Positions 30,930-43,488 of a stretch of 64,000 nucleotides of DNA are shown in pieces. The translations under genes were made by a program, and so were the position numbers. The DNA is from Rebecca billardiae RCC1528 (taxonomy: Eukaryota; Haptophyta), in the NCBI GenBank assembly GCA_965240325.2, contig OZ251245.1, forward strand, positions 620,001-684,000, given 5' to 3'. The notes beneath the pieces are model-generated. The model had not been told where the DNA came from. It saw only the letters and a program-made list of their open reading frames with translations, and did no database searches. Numbering within the stretch: the stretch's first letter is position 1; each line of letters opens with the position of its first letter.

Positions 30930-31560
30930 CTGGCCGTCCCACACTCCCACACCTCTTTCAGCCCAGAGTGGAGCACAGGCCACAGCGCGATTTTCGGCGG
31001 AGCCTTGTGTGCTGTGCGACAGGGCATACCCTAATCCTATCAGCAGGTGGGCCGCAGGCAGGCTAGGTGCATCTGGTGCACTGTGGTGGCCATTCCCCGA
31101 CCACCACCTGCAGAGACGTGGCCTGCACACTGAAACAGCACTGCTCAGGCCAGGCTGTATGGTGCTAGGCTTGCTGCTAGCAGCAGTATCAGCAAATGCC
31201 ATCTTCCAGCTGCAGCGCCAGCCAGGGCCCAGCCATTAAGCCCACAGCCTGCTCAGGGGGTGGATTTCCATCCCTGCCCGTGCCATCGTGGTGGTCCAGC
31301 ACCCCCTCACAGCACCTGTCAGTGTCACTGTCAAGAGCCGGTTGTGCACCTGCACTCAATTTCTCTGATGACTGACTCAGCCCACACTCCCGCCCATGCA
31401 GCTCATACCGCCACCTGGTCTGTAAGGGCTAGATATGCGCAGCATAACAGACTCTATATATATATATATATATATATATAACTAGCATGCAGCAGCTAGT
31501 AGCGGGTGGCCGCCTCAAACTGTGACTGATGAGCTGCGGTATAGACAGTCAAGCACAAGG
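30930..31560 (+). repeat. Dispersed repeat, copy B
   Basis: Same orientation as 1-740, sharing many blocks including gattttcggcggagcc and caggctaggtgcat. A (TA)n microsatellite (about 31454-31480) interrupts its right part, where copy A has a shorter AT-rich stretch. Confidence 0.65.
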
Positions 31561-31859
31561 GTATAACCATTCGCGGATGCAATGTTGAGGGCACTGTACT
31601 GGCATCAGACGATATGGCGATCGCCGCCAAAGGACCATATATATATCAAATCGATCCTTTGATCGCGCCAGCAGCGTGAGCATGTGGTCAAATAAAGTGG
31701 GCCTCTGACGTATATCACCATCCACCCATCCATCATCACTGATAAAGTGGGCAGCAACGCCAACAGCCTGATGATGATGAACCTGAACAGCAGCGACCCC
31801 TGGCCTAAGCGATTTGCTGCTGAACGGCCTGATGCAGTCATGCCAGCTGTACCTGCAGC

Positions 31860-32440
31860 TAGCAGCCATCAGCAGGTGCTGCAGGCTGCAGTTGTGGTGG
31901 CAGCAGTGCTGTGCGCAACGGCGGCGGCGGCGGCGGCCCAGCGGAAGTGGCTGCTGCTGCTGTGACGGAGGTTGAGGACGGGGGCTGCCTCGCGGCACGC
32001 GGTGGCGGCGGCACTGGCTGCAGCGGCGCGGCGGTAGTGGCGGTGGCGTCGGCACCGGCTGAGGTGGGGGCTGAGGGTGGCAGCCGCTGCGCTGCGCATG
32101 GCGACGGCGGCACCTGCGGCACCATTGGCGGCGGTGGCGGCGCTCAGGGTGGCAGCAGCAGCCGCTCGGCGCCACTCGACGGGGGCGGGGGCGGGGGTGA
32201 CGGTGGCGGTAGTGGCGGCGGCGGCTGCACCGGCTGAGGCGGTGGCTGAGGCTGAGAGTGGCAGCTGCTGCGCGGCGAGTGGCTGCGGCGGCGCCGGGGC
32301 ACCGGCTGCGGCGGTGGTGGAGCTCAGGTGAGTCAGGGTGGCAGCAGCTGCGGCTCGCAGCGAGGCGGCGGAGGCGGGGGCGGCGGGGGCGGCTGCAACG
32401 GCGGCGGCGGCGGCGGCGGATGTGGCGGATTAAGCTGATG
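31860..32440. repeat. GCG/GCA-rich degenerate simple-sequence tract
   Basis: Dominated by gcggcggtggc-like units on the plus strand, giving Ala-, Gly- or Arg-rich frames in every direction. No consistent coding frame is supported. Confidence 0.7.
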
Positions 32441-32559
32441 GTGGCAGCAGCTGCGCGGAGGCACCGGTGGCGAAGGCGGCGGCACAGGCGCCGGCGCACC
32501 GCGTGGTGCGCGCAGGCCAGCGCGCACCGGCGCCACTACGTTGCGGCCGCGCGCAGGCA

Positions 32560-33368
32560 ATAGCAGCGCGTCAGCGAGGCGCGCAGCTGCGCACCCCGCG
32601 CGGGCCACGCGCGCTGTCACCGCGCACTACGTCCAAGAGACGGGAACCGCCCAGCGCGGTGCGCGCAGCCCGGCCCGCACTAACCGCATGCAATTGTGGT
32701 GCGCGCGCGCCGGCGCGCGCAGGGTTGCGCGCACAGCGTCAAGTGGTGCCCGTGTGGCGGTGGTGATGCGCAATGCGGCGGGCGACAGGGCGCGTGGCCC
32801 GCGCGCGGCTCGCAGCCACACGCAGCCGCGCGCCCAGCGGGAGCACCGCCATTGCGCGTGCGCATCGCCATCGCACGGCGCGCGGGCGGCCGCGCCGCGG
32901 CGCCAGTGCGGGCCGGGCTGTGCGCGTGCACCGCGTTGCTGGGCGGAGTGCGCCCCGCGGCGCGGCCGCGCGCGCCCCGCACAATGGTGGCGCTGCCGCG
33001 GGACGCGCAGCTGTGCGCCCCACACGGGCCAGACGCGCTGTCTCCCGCCACGCCGCGCATCACCACCGCCATGCGGGCACCACTCGACGTGGTGCGCGCA
33101 GCCCTGCGCGCGCCGGCGGCGCGCTCTGGCGCTGATGCGCGACGCGCGCGCACGCGCGTGCGTGGCCGGCCCACCATTGCGAGCACGCGCCGCGGCGTGG
33201 CTGCGCGCGCACCGCGCAACGGCAGCGCGGCCGCGGGGCGCACGGCTGCGCGCCCCGCGCGGGCCACACGCGCTGTCGCCCGCCGAGCCGCGCATCACCG
33301 CCACCATTACGCGATGCGCACAGCCCTGTGGGGCCGCAGCGCCGCAGCACGGCCGCGCGCGCGCGCAA
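32560..33368. repeat. Degenerate tandem/inverted GC-rich repeats
   Basis: A motif around cgcgcgggccacgcgcgctgtc recurs at about 32597, 33020, 33259 and 33400, and in reverse complement at about 32780 (gacagggcgcgtggcccgcg). The same motif is present inside the inverted-repeat arms. It appears to be a decayed satellite-like array with units in both orientations. Confidence 0.55.
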
Positions 33369-33805
33369 TTGCGGCGCGTTCACGGAGCGCGCGCCTGCGC
33401 GCCTCGCACGGGCCACGCGCGTTGCCACCGCGTACACCGCCACGGGGCGGTGCGCGCAACCCGGTGCGTGCCACCACCGCGCCGCGCCGCCGCCCTGCTT
33501 TCGCATGTGACGGTGCGATGGTGGCGCTGTGCGAGCGCCATGCACGCCCAGCACGGCGGCAGCGCGCGACTTGGCGCGCACTGCCGTGCTGACTGTCTGC
33601 GCCCACTGACACACGGCCTGCACTCGCGCGTGCGCGCGAGCCGCGCACGTCCAACGCAGCGTGCCGGCCTGCTCGCCGTCCTTCTCGCCCGCGGCGAAGG
33701 CGCGAAAGTTTCGGCACGCTCGGCCGCCTGCCACCAACGGCCCTAAAGTTGGGCTGGAGTGCCACCAACGTACGGCCGGCACTTGACCAACGGTCCCCGC
33801 CACCG
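33369..33805 (-). repeat. Inverted repeat, right arm (about 430 bp)
   Basis: Reverse complement of 28310-28735. The inner end is at about 33369 (tgcggcgcgttcac) and the outer end grades into tcggtggcgggg near 33805. The two arms enclose about 4.6 kb that includes dispersed repeat copy B. Confidence 0.8.
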
Positions 33806-33957
33806 AGTATGATACTACCGTCATAGAATCAGTAGTAAATGTAATGAGTTGGAGTGATGACAAGGACAATCCGTCGGGCTCAGCCTCAGGCGCGTGCCGG
33901 AGGTGGCGCGCGCCAGTCGTCAGTGTCAGGAGGAGCGTCCGAGCGTACCAGGCGCGC

Positions 33958-35313
33958 CTAGTACTCCTCGCCCTCCTCCTCACCCTCGCCCTCGGCCGAC
34001 TCGGCGCCGACCTCCTCGTAGTCCTTCTCGAGCGCGGCGAGATCCTCGCGCGCCTCCGAGAACTCGCCCTCCTCCATGCCCTCGCCGACGTACCAGTGGA
34101 CGAACGCGCGCTTGGCGTACATCAGATCGAACTTGTGGTCGATGCGCGAGTACAGCTCGGCGAACGCCGTCGAGTTGGCCTCCATCGTGACCGCGCGCAT
34201 CACCTTGGCGAGGTCGCCGCCCGGCACGACCGTCGGCGGCTGGTAGTTGATGCCGCACTTGAAGCCGGTCGGGCACCAGTCGACGAACTGGATGGTGCGC
34301 TTGGTCTTGATCGTCGCGACGGCGGCGTTCACGTCCTTCGGCACCACGTCGCCGCGGTACATCATGCAGCACGCCATGTACTTGCCGTGGCGCGGGTCGA
34401 CCTTGACGAGCTGCGACGCGGGCTCAAAGACAGCGTTGGTGATCTCGGCGACCGAGAGCTGCTCGTGGTACGCCTTCTCGGCCGAGATGATGGGCGCGAA
34501 GGAGGAGAGGACGAAGTGGATGCGCGGGTACGGCACCAGGTTGGTCTGGAACTCGGTGAGGTCCACGTTGAGCGCGCCGTCGAAGCGGAGCGACGCCGTG
34601 AGCCCCGAGATGATCTGCGCGACCAGGCGGTTGAGGTTGGTGTAGGTCGGGCGCTCAATGTCGAGGTTGCGGCGGCAGATGTCGTACAGCGCCTCGTTGT
34701 CGACGGTGAACGAGACATCCGAGTGCTCGAGGAGCGAGTGCGTCGAGAGCACCGTGTTGTACGGCTCGACCACCGCCGTCGACACCTGCGGCGACGGGTA
34801 GATCGTGAAGGTGAGCTTCGACTTGCGGCCGTAGTCGACCGAGAGCCGCTCGAGCAGCAGCGACGAGAGGCCCGAGCCGGTGCCGCCGCCGACGGCGTTG
34901 AAGACGAGGAAGCCCTGCAGGCCGGTGCAGTTGTCCGCGAGCTTGCGGATGCGGTCGAGCACCAGGTCGATGATCTCCTTGCCCACCGTGTAGTGGCCGC
35001 GCGCGTAGTTGTTGGCCGCGTCCTCCTTGCCAGAGATCAGCTGCTCCGGGTGGTAGAGCTGGCGGTAGGTGCCCGTGCGCACCTCGTCGATCACGGTCGG
35101 CTCGAGGTCGATGAACACCGTGCGCGGCACGTGCTTGCCCGAGCCCGTCTCCGAGAAGAAGGTGTTGAACGCGTCGTCGCCGCCGCCGATGGTCTTGTCC
35201 GAAGGCATCTGGCCGTCCGGCTGGATGCCGTGCTCGAGGCAGAAGAGCTCCCAGCAGGCGTTACCGAACTGGATGCCGGCCTGGCCCATGTGGATGCAGA
35301 GGCACTCACGCAT
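33958..35313 (-). CDS. TUBA: Alpha-tubulin
   Basis: Intronless, 451 residues, the usual alpha-tubulin length. It starts [20 protein letters not shown]. The acetylation site K40 is kept ([11 protein letters not shown]), as are the GTP-binding GGGTGSG motif, the catalytic-side glutamate region and the alpha-specific segments ([20 protein letters not shown]). The C-terminus ends EGEEEGEEY, with the terminal tyrosine used in the detyrosination cycle. It forms heterodimers with beta-tubulin in cytoplasmic, spindle and axonemal microtubules. Codon use is strongly C/G-ending, as expected for a highly expressed gene. It is divergent to the SPAG17-like gene with 455 bp between starts. Confidence 0.97.
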   Translation of the reverse strand: MRECLCIHMGQAGIQFGNACWELFCLEHGIQPDGQMPSDKTIGGGDDAFNTFFSETGSGKHVPRTVFIDLEPTVIDEVRTGTYRQLYHPEQLISGKEDAANNYARGHYTVGKEIIDLVLDRIRKLADNCTGLQGFLVFNAVGGGTGSGLSSLLLERLSVDYGRKSKLTFTIYPSPQVSTAVVEPYNTVLSTHSLLEHSDVSFTVDNEALYDICRRNLDIERPTYTNLNRLVAQIISGLTASLRFDGALNVDLTEFQTNLVPYPRIHFVLSSFAPIISAEKAYHEQLSVAEITNAVFEPASQLVKVDPRHGKYMACCMMYRGDVVPKDVNAAVATIKTKRTIQFVDWCPTGFKCGINYQPPTVVPGGDLAKVMRAVTMEANSTAFAELYSRIDHKFDLMYAKRAFVHWYVGEGMEEGEFSEAREDLAALEKDYEEVGAESAEGEGEEEGEEY

Positions 35314-35768
35314 TGTTGATGGAGAGGGGTTGGGGTGGGTCGGGGGGCGAGGGCTCGAGAGCGGCGATGCTCTGCGCGGACGAGAAAACCGACGCGCGGC
35401 GAGGGCGCGCGCGTGAGCGAGGTGCGCGGCGAGCGCGAGCGGGGGGCGCGGGTGGGGGGGTGCAACCGGGCACGGGGAACACGCATACACCGCACGCGGC
35501 GCGCGGCGGCCGCCCGGGCGCGCGGCGCGCGTGCCCGAGGGCGGCGGGAGCAGGGCGCGGGGGGCGCAGCGGGCAGGAGCCCTCACCTTTGCAGGGGTTG
35601 GCGAGTGCCCAAGCCGCAAACCGCCCCTTCCGCCTCCGCGGGAGTTGAGAGCGTGCGCAGCACGCGCGGGCGCCGGCGCTTTTTGAACGGCGGTGAAACC
35701 GAAAATCCGGACTGGGCTTTCAAGTAGTCGCGCCTCTGCGCCCGGACACAGGGATCGTTATCCAGGCG
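35314..35768. promoter_or_regulatory. Shared divergent promoter region, alpha-tubulin / SPAG17-like
   Basis: 455 bp between two divergent start codons. It is strongly strand-asymmetric in G and C just upstream of the tubulin ATG (gggtcggggggcgaggg). No TATA box is apparent. The shared region would suit co-expression of two axonemal genes. Confidence 0.4.
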
Positions 35769-38700
35769 ATGGAGGAGGGCGCACCTGCCGGCGCGCCGGC
35801 GCGCGCGCCGCCCGCGCGCGTGCTGGCGTGCGTGGGCGCGACCGTCGACTTCGACATGGGCCCGGCGCTGGAGGAGCTCGCCAAGGACCCGTCCGTCACG
35901 ATCATCCGCCTCGCCGACCTCGAGGCCGCCGAGATGGCGGGCACGGCCGTGGGCGGCGAATCGCTCAAGCCGTTGATCACGGCGGCGCGCGCCGCGCCGG
36001 CGGGCGCGGCGCTGGAGCGGCTGCCGGCCGAGCTGTGCGCGAAGATGGTGGCGAAGCGGCTGAGCGCACTCGCCGACGAGCCCACCGCCGCCGACCTCCG
36101 CCTCGCCCTCCTCGACGCCACCTTCCCGAGCAGCGCGGAGGACGCGGCGGCGCTCGCCGAGGCGGGCGTGCCGGTGGACTTGGCGCTCGAGCTGGTGGTG
36201 CCGCAGGCGGTGTGCGTGTACCAGCGCGAGGCGGTGGCGTACGCGGAGGTGGAGGCGGCCGCCGAGACCAAGAAGGCGAGCAAGAAGAAGCCGCCCAAGG
36301 ACGCCCCGCCGCCCGAGGAGGCGCCGGCGGGCGGCCACCGCCCAGGCATCCTGCCGACGACAACCGACCCGGCCGAGCGCCCTCCGGCGCTGCGCGAGCT
36401 GGCGACGCTGGCGGAGGCGTGCCACCGCGGCGAGGGCGGGGCGTACGGCGGCGACCTGGTGTACTTCGCCGTGCGCGAGGTCGCCGCGCCGCCCGCGCCG
36501 CCGCCCACCGAGCTCACCCGCCCGTCCACCATCGAGACCGCCTCAACCGCCGCGGCCGAGGGTGCCACCAAGCCCAAGGCGGTGGGCGGCGGCAAGGACG
36601 GCGGCGGCAAGGACGGCGGCGGCAAGGACCGGGCGGGCAGCGCCAAGGGCGGCGCGAAGGGGAAGGAGAAGAAGGGGAAGGAGAAGGAGACGCCGGCGAA
36701 GGAGAAGCCGGGCAAGGACAAGAAGAAGGGCGCCAAGGACCCGCCGCCGCCACCACCCGAGCCCGATCCGATCGAGCTTCAGCTTCCATCCACTTGGCTC
36801 GAGCCCGCGGCCGTAGCCAACACGGTGCTGGCGCACGGGCGCGCGCTCGCGACGCAGCGCGCGGAGTTCGCGCGGTGGGCGTCGGCGTGCACGGGGGAGG
36901 TGGTGCGCCTCGCGCCGCTGCCCGAGGAGCAGCGCGCCGAGCTCGGCCGCGTCGAGGCAGCGTACCACGCCCGGCTCGCGCCTGTCCCGCTTGGCGCGAT
37001 CACAGTCGCCACCGCGCTCGAAGCCGTGCTGGGCGCGGTGAGCGAGGCGGTCGAGGCGTCGGAGGGCGGCGGCGGTGGGGGCGGCGTGGCGGAGGAGGGC
37101 GAGAAGGCCGAGGCGCCCACGCCCGCCGCCGATGGCGCCGCGCTCGACGCCGCCGACGGCGGCTCGGCAGCCGGCGGCGACGGCGGCGGCGCCGCGGCCG
37201 CGGCCGCCCCCGGCTCTGGCGGAGACGGCGGCGCCGCCGCCGGCCCCGCCGATCCGCGCTCGCTCGAGCAGATCGAGGCGTTCCTGAGCACGGCGGCGAT
37301 GCTGAGCGCGCGCGGGTACCTGCGCCCCGCGGAGGCGCACGACCACCTCGCCGACGCCGCGTCGGCCGAGCGCGAGCGCGTCGTCCTCTTCCGCGCGCAC
37401 GCGCCGGTGCCGCACGGTGACTCGCTGCAACACTGGCGGCTTCGCGCGCCGCCGCTCGCGGCGACGGCGCTTCCGACGTCGGAGAGGCGGCGGCTGGCGG
37501 CGGGGCTGCAGCCGCAGCGCTCGGGCGGGCAGAGCGGCGTGGACGACGAGGACGATGACGACGTGGTCGAGCTCGGCGCCGCCCCCGACGCCCAGAGCGC
37601 GCGCCCCGCCGTCCCGGCGCCCGATGAGGCTGAGCTCGCGCGAGCGCGCCGCGGCGCCGCGGCGGCGCGTCGGCTGCTCGCGCGGGTGCGCATGCCGGCG
37701 CGCGACCGTTACTGGATGCCGGCGGTGCCCGCGCTCTCGGCGGAGGCGCGCGCGGCGGAGCGCTCGGCGCTGCTGCACGCGATGCGCACGCTCGAGAGCA
37801 CCCTCGCGCGCGACGCGAGCCCCGCCGCCGCCGCCGCCGCCGCCGCCGCGCCCGTCTCGGATGGCGACGGCGCAGCCGGCGCGGCCGGCGCGGCCGGCGG
37901 CGGCGGCGCGGCCGGCGCGGCCGGCAAGCGCCGCGGCCTCTCCGCGCAGGAGGCGGAGTACGCGGCGCATGTGATGCGGCTGGAGGACATGGTGAACGAG
38001 CTGGACGAGCGCGTGCGCGCGCAGCGCGAGGCGGACGCGGACGCGCTGCGCGACGCCATCGCCGCCGAGGCATCCGCCACGGCGCGCGAGTCCACGCCAA
38101 CCACCGCGCGCGAAGCGCTGTCGGTTACGGCCGTTACGGACGGCGGCAGCGAGCTCGACTCGCATCGGCAGGGCGGCGGCTCGGAGGTGGGCGCGTTCCG
38201 GCCGGGCGGCGGCGGGCTAGGCGCGATGGTGCTCGGCGCCGACGGCGCGGCCGCCCTCGCCGCGCGCCGGCGCAAGTCCAAGCCGCCGCCGCGGCTCGAG
38301 TCGACCGACCGCTGCTTTATTGAGCATTTGTCGCCGCACGCCGCGCCCATCGCCTGGTACGAGGCCGTTTCGCGGAAGCCTCCGCCGACGGTGCTGCACG
38401 AGTACGACGCGATGAGCGACTCGGTGCTCGTGGCGCTGCACACGCCCGCGCCGCCCGAGTCGCGCCAGCACGCGCTGCCCGAGCTCCCGGCGCCCACCGA
38501 CGCCGCGATCGCGCGCAACTTTGCAGCGTGGCACGCTTGGACGCGCGACCGCGCCAACACTCTCGACGGCACGCGCGCGCCGCCGCCGCCGCCGTTGCCG
38601 CCCGGCGGTGTGCTGATCGAGGCGAGCCCGGCGCTGCCGCCGCGCGCGGGCACGGAGCCGCGCACCGACGTGTACTACCCGGCGGACGGCTGCATCATCA

Positions 38701-41700
38701 GCGTGACGCACCCGCGCGTCGCGTACGAGGCGCCGGCGCGGGCGCAGCCTTCGGGCGCGCAGCCTGGGGCCAACCGCCGCAGCAGCACGCAGAGCGCCGC
38801 GGGCGGCGGCGGGCTGCGCGCGGGCGGCGGCGCGGGCGCGGCGGCGGACGGCGCCGGCGCGGCGCAGCCGCCGCCGATCGCGGGGCAGCCCTCCTCGGGC
38901 ACGGCACCCAACGGCGGCGGCGGCGGCGGCGGCGGCGGCGCGTCCGTCGCGCCCTCTTTGCCATCCGCCGAGCCGAGCGCGCTCACCGCCGGCAGCGGCG
39001 GCGCCGACGGCGGCGCGGCCGAGGCGGAGGAGCCGACGGCGCGCGCGTCGGTGGCGGCGCGCTCGTGGACGCTCGTCGCGACGCGCGTGATGACCAGGCG
39101 CGCGGCGGAGGAGCTCGCCGCGGCCAAGCTCAAGCTGAACAAGAAGAAGCCCATGGCGGCCCTGCGCTCGGTGTTCTTTGCGGACGAACAATTCGACCCT
39201 CCGGTGATGGTCGGAGATTGCGAGCTGCTGCTGACGTTTGACGACGACCGGAGCTCGGTGCGCGCGTGGTTGGACGAGCGGCGGACGTGCTGGCTCGCGC
39301 ACGGCGCGGCGGACGGGCTGACCACGGCGATCTCGGAGGACGGCGTCGTTCGCATGGAGTGGGCCCACGGCGCCGCGGCGCAGCGCTCGGCCTCCGCCTC
39401 GACGGCCGCCGCCGTCGTCGCCGCCGCCGCCGCGACGGCCGGCGGCGACGGCGGCGGCGGCGGTGGCGCGCTGCGCGCTCGCGCGCCGCCGCGCGAGGTT
39501 GGGCGCACGGTGCTGCCGAGCGGCAGCGTGCTCACGTCGATGGAGGACGGGAGCACGCGCATCCTGATGCGCGACGGCAACGCCGCCGAGCGCGCCGCAG
39601 GCGGCGAGCTGCGAGTAACAAACAACTCAGGCATCCGCGTGCTCCGGCGCGCGCCGCCGGCCGGCGCGGCCGGCGCGGGCGGCGAGTCGAAGGGGATGGC
39701 TGCGGCGGGGGAGGCGTCGTTCCTGCCCGCCGCGGACATCGCGCGGCTCACTGACCAGCCCACGGGCGCGACCGTCTTCTCGCGCGCCGACCGCACGCTG
39801 GTCACCGAGCTCGGCGATGGCGGACGAATTGTCTGCCATGCTGACGGCACGATGATCGGCTGCTCCGCCGAGGTGGAGCGCTCCGGCGGCTCACGCGGGG
39901 ACGTGCGCGTGGAGGGCGGCGAGGGCGGCGGGAGCAACCGCGTCTTCCTGCACCTGCGCACGGGGGAGCAGCGCGTCGAGTGCGCGGGCGGCGTGATGCT
40001 CCGCCGCGTGTACGACGCAGACTCGGCGCTATTAGCGCTCGAGCTCGTGAGACCGGATGGCGCGCGGCTGCTGTTCCACGCGCTCGCGACCGCGCGGCGG
40101 CAGAAGGCGCCGATGGCGGCGTTCACGCCCGCGCCGGTCGCGCTGTCCGAGAAGCTCGCGTACGACACGGACGGCTGCTACATGTTCAAGTTCGGCACGG
40201 GCGAGCTCACCACCAAGGACACGGAGGGCTCCAACTTCCGCATCCGGCTCGGCCGGCCGACCGAGTGCGTGTGCACGCCCGCCGTCAAGGACGACCTCGA
40301 GACCGAGGTGCGAAGCGTTTTCGGCCCGCGCGCGCGCCGAGCGCGCCGAGCGCGCCGAGCGCGCCGAGCGCGCGCCGAGCCGGGAGCGCGCGCGCCCGTG
40401 CCCGCCCCCGCCCCAACCGCCTCGCCGCGCGCGCGCAGGAGGACGCCGAGACGGTTGCGGACCGGAAGCGAGCGACCACAGTCGCGGCGGCCGAGGCGGC
40501 GGCGGAGGCGGCCCGACTCCTGAGGCAGGGCCTGCGCCCGCGGCCCAAGGTGATCCTGCCCAAGCTGGCCGCCACGCCGGCGACGGGCGGCACGCACCCG
40601 CCCCGCTTCATGCGCTTCCACCCCGACGGCTCCGCCATCGAGTGGCACCGCCCGCACGACGTCGCCCCCTACTTTGCCCGCGTCGGCGCATCGCACGCGT
40701 ACCCCGCTCGGCCGCCCACGGAGCCGCAGTGCCTCGGCGCTGAGGGCGAGCTCGACGGCGCGATGGTGCTCGCGCACCCGGTCTCCGCCGCGCCGCCCGC
40801 CGCGTTCGTCACGCTGCTCTCGCCGGTGCGCGCCGGTCGTGTCGCGCGCGCGAGCAGTCCCCGCGCGTGCTCGCGCGCCGCGCGCACGCGCTGAGACGGC
40901 CGCGCGCATCCGTGCGTGCGTGCGCACACGCGCGCGCGCGCGCACGCGCGCGCGCGCGCACAGGATGTCGACGAGCTTGCGCACCTCAAGCCGAGCGCGG
41001 TGCTCACGCCGGACATCCTCCACCTCTTCCGCTTCAACGTGAGGGCACGCACGCGCCCCGCGCGCACACCGCGCACGCCGGAGGCGCACCGCACCCCGCG
41101 AGGCACTCGCTGCCGCTGCTGCGCCCGCGCCGCTCGCGGGCAGCCGCGGCGCGCCGCGCCCGGCGTGCGCGGCAGCGCGCGCGCGGCGCCCCGCTCAGCA
41201 CAGCCCCGCACGCCGCCCGCGCGCGCCGGATGCCTGCCGCCCCCGGCTGGTGCCACCAGACCGCGGACCTGCCGCCCACGCCCCGGCCGAGCACCATCCA
41301 CATCCGCCAGCTCTACTACGCCTCGCCGCTGACCGACGCCGAGCGAACGGTGCGCCGCGGCGCGCCGGCCGAGCAGGCGGGCGGCGCGCCACGCAGCCAA
41401 CCGGCGTGGCAGCCCGCGTCGAATGCGCGGCGCGCGCACGCGCGCACGCGCCGGTGTCGCGTGCGCACCCGCGCGCCGTCTCCTCGCGCGCCGTCGCGCG
41501 CGCGCGCCGCGCCGGCGTGCCCTGCTCACCCGCGCCGCGCCGCGCGCCGTCGCGCGCGCGTGCGCCCCCCTGGTGCGCGCGCAGCTCTTTGTCGCCACGG
41601 TGCGCGAGTATCACGAGTGGCAGGCGCGCTCGCGGCAGGCGCTGCTCGACATGCGCATCGAGGACTCGCGCAGCGCGGCCGAGATCGAGCTGCAGGAGGC

Positions 41701-41890
41701 GCTGGGCGCGGAGCTGCGCGCGCTCGAGGAGGAGCACGCGCGCGCGCGCGCGGCGCAGAGCCAGAGCTCGCTCGCGGCGTCGACGCTCGCGCTCACGGCG
41801 CGCACGAGCGACGAGGCCGCCGCGACTACCGCCGGGGCCGCCGACGATCCCGACGCGATGGAATCAGACGACGCAGGTGGCGGCATGTAG
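35769..41890 (+). CDS. SPAG17/PF6-like central-apparatus protein, five exons
   Basis: Exons 35769-40307, 40439-40825, 40964-41038, 41260-41349 and 41585-41890 give 1,798 residues; all four introns are GT-AG, phase 0, with GTGCGA/GTGCGC/GTGAGG/GTGCGC donors. The protein is Ala/Pro-rich with a Lys-rich linker (about residues 275-325), acidic and poly-Ala/Gly tracts, and short ordered blocks: DRCFIEHLSPHAAPIAWYEA, DSVLVALHTPAPPESRQHAL, GRIVCHADGTMIG, DTDGCYMFKFGTGELTTKD, RFMRFHPDGSAIEWHRP and STIHIRQLYYASPLTDAERT. The C-terminus is a coiled coil. Composition, size and the beta-rich sensor-like C-terminal half resemble SPAG17/PF6 of the ciliary central pair C1a projection. The assignment rests on pattern rather than alignment. 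Confidence 0.6.
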
Positions 41891-42337
41891 TCGCGTGGCA
41901 TCGCAGCAGGTCGATAGATCCGCCATATATATATATACATCGATCTATACAGTAATGAATAATAACTAATAAGTATACGCGAATAACGTAAACCCGAAAC
42001 CGGCACGGCTGCGCCGAGCTACCTAATAATGCTAGGCTACTACCTATATATATAGACAGTATAGTCCGGGGCGGCCTGGCCAGGCACGGCTGGCCAGGGC
42101 CCAGGCACTAGCCACTAGGCAGCGCTAGTGACGGCCGTGGCGAGTCCGGCGCGCGCATCTAGAATTGGGGCCCGAGCCTAGTGCCAAGCGCGTGGGCGCA
42201 GTGGGCGCCGGCGTGCGCAGGCGCGCGCTTGGCTCCCGACTCGGTGGCCGCGTGCCGCCCACGGAGCCAGGCCGCCATGGAGCCAGCCAGCCCGAAGCGC
42301 GCGCGCGGGCTTTTAGTTTTTGGCGGCGGCGGCGGGC
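41891..42337. other. Intergenic between convergent genes
   Basis: AT-rich microsatellites (about 41925-41945 and 42045-42055) and imperfect short repeats (ggccaggcacggctggccaggg). No gene seen. Confidence 0.4.
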
Positions 42338-43488
42338 TCAGCCCTGCGCGCCGCCAATCTCGGTGCCGACGCCGGCGCCTGGCAGCAGCGCGAGGAGCAG
42401 CGCGTGCGGCACGCGGCCGTCCAGGATGACCGACGCGCCGACGCCGTCGCGCACCGCCTCCGACGCCGTCTGCAGCTTCGGGATCATCCCCCCAGTAATC
42501 GTGCCGTCCCCGACGAGTCGCTCCACGTCCGCGGTGCCGAGCTGCTCGAGCAGCGCGCCGCTCTGGTCGAGCACGCCGGCCACGTCCGTGAGCAGCAGGA
42601 GCTTGGTCGCGCCGAGCGCGGAGGCGATGGCGCCGGCCGCCGTGTCGGCGTTGATGTTGTACCGGGCGCCGTCCGCCACGCCCACGCCTACGCGCGCGCG
42701 CGCGCGCGCGCGCCGCGCGAGCGCCCTGGGCATGAGCGGCGCGCGGCGGGCGCGCGCTCGCGCTGGCGCGGGCGCGCTGGCGAGCACGCGGCGCGCGCGT
42801 GCGCACCGATGGGCGCGACGACGGGGATGGCGCCGATGCTGATCAGATCGTGCAGGAAGCTCGGGTCGACGTGCGTCGGCTCGCCCACCAGTCCGAGGTC
42901 AGCCTTCTGCCGAGAGCCGTCGTCAGCGACCAGCCAGTGCTCCATGCGAGTCGCGCCAATCACGCCGCACGACTGGCCGGTGAGGCCGACCGCCTTGCCG
43001 CCGGCGCGGGAGATCTCGCCGACGAGCTTGTTGTTCACCAGCCCGCCGAGCACCATCTCGACCACCTCCATCGTCCGCTCGTCCGTCACGCGCCGGCCGT
43101 CGACAAAGTCTGACTTGATCTGCAGGTCGGAGAGCATGCGCGTGATCTGAGGGCCGCCGCCGTGGACGATGACCACATTGACGCCGAGGCGGCGTAATAA
43201 GACGACGTCGGCGTAGAAGCTGCAGCTGAGCGCCTCGTCCGTCATCGCGTGCCCGCCGTACTTGACCACCACCGTCGAGCCCGCGTACTCGAGCAGCTGC
43301 GGGACTCGCGCCGCGAGCGTGTCGCCGATGCCGGTGGCGCCCGGCGCGTCCGTGGTGGCGACCGCGCGCACGCGCGAGCGGGCGGCACGGGTGAGCACGC
43401 CGCGTGGCGAGCGGCTCGCGACGTGCGCGTGCGCGCCGACGGCGGCGGCGGCGAGCACTGCGAGGGCCGGCGCGAGTCGGCAAGCCAT
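42338..43488 (-). CDS. NAGK: Acetylglutamate kinase, plastid-targeted, two exons
   Basis: Exons 43488-42807 and 42687-42338 give 343 residues; the intron has a GTGCGC donor and a TAG acceptor and sits inside the conserved block [24 protein letters not shown]. It phosphorylates N-acetylglutamate, the second step of arginine synthesis. Visible motifs are [39 protein letters not shown], the [15 protein letters not shown] nucleotide/substrate region and [10 protein letters not shown]. The first about 55 residues form a hydrophobic signal ([18 protein letters not shown]) followed by an Arg/Ser/Ala-rich transit region, consistent with a secondary plastid. The start MACRLAP at 43488 was chosen because it opens the signal peptide. 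Confidence 0.92.

Noticed and set aside
31549-32499. Minus-strand His/Arg/Pro-rich frame of about 316 codons
   Set aside because: Product of a GCG/GCA simple-sequence tract; open in several frames on both strands, with no domain.
32560-33368. Possible CRISPR-like array from the recurrent GC-rich motif
   Set aside because: Unit length and spacing are irregular, the motif occurs in both orientations, and the genome is eukaryotic.
40308-40523. Read-through of the SPAG17-like first exon past 40307
   Set aside because: The added residues are Arg/Ala repeats from a CG-rich intron; splicing GAG/gtgcga to cag/GAGGAC restores ordered sequence.
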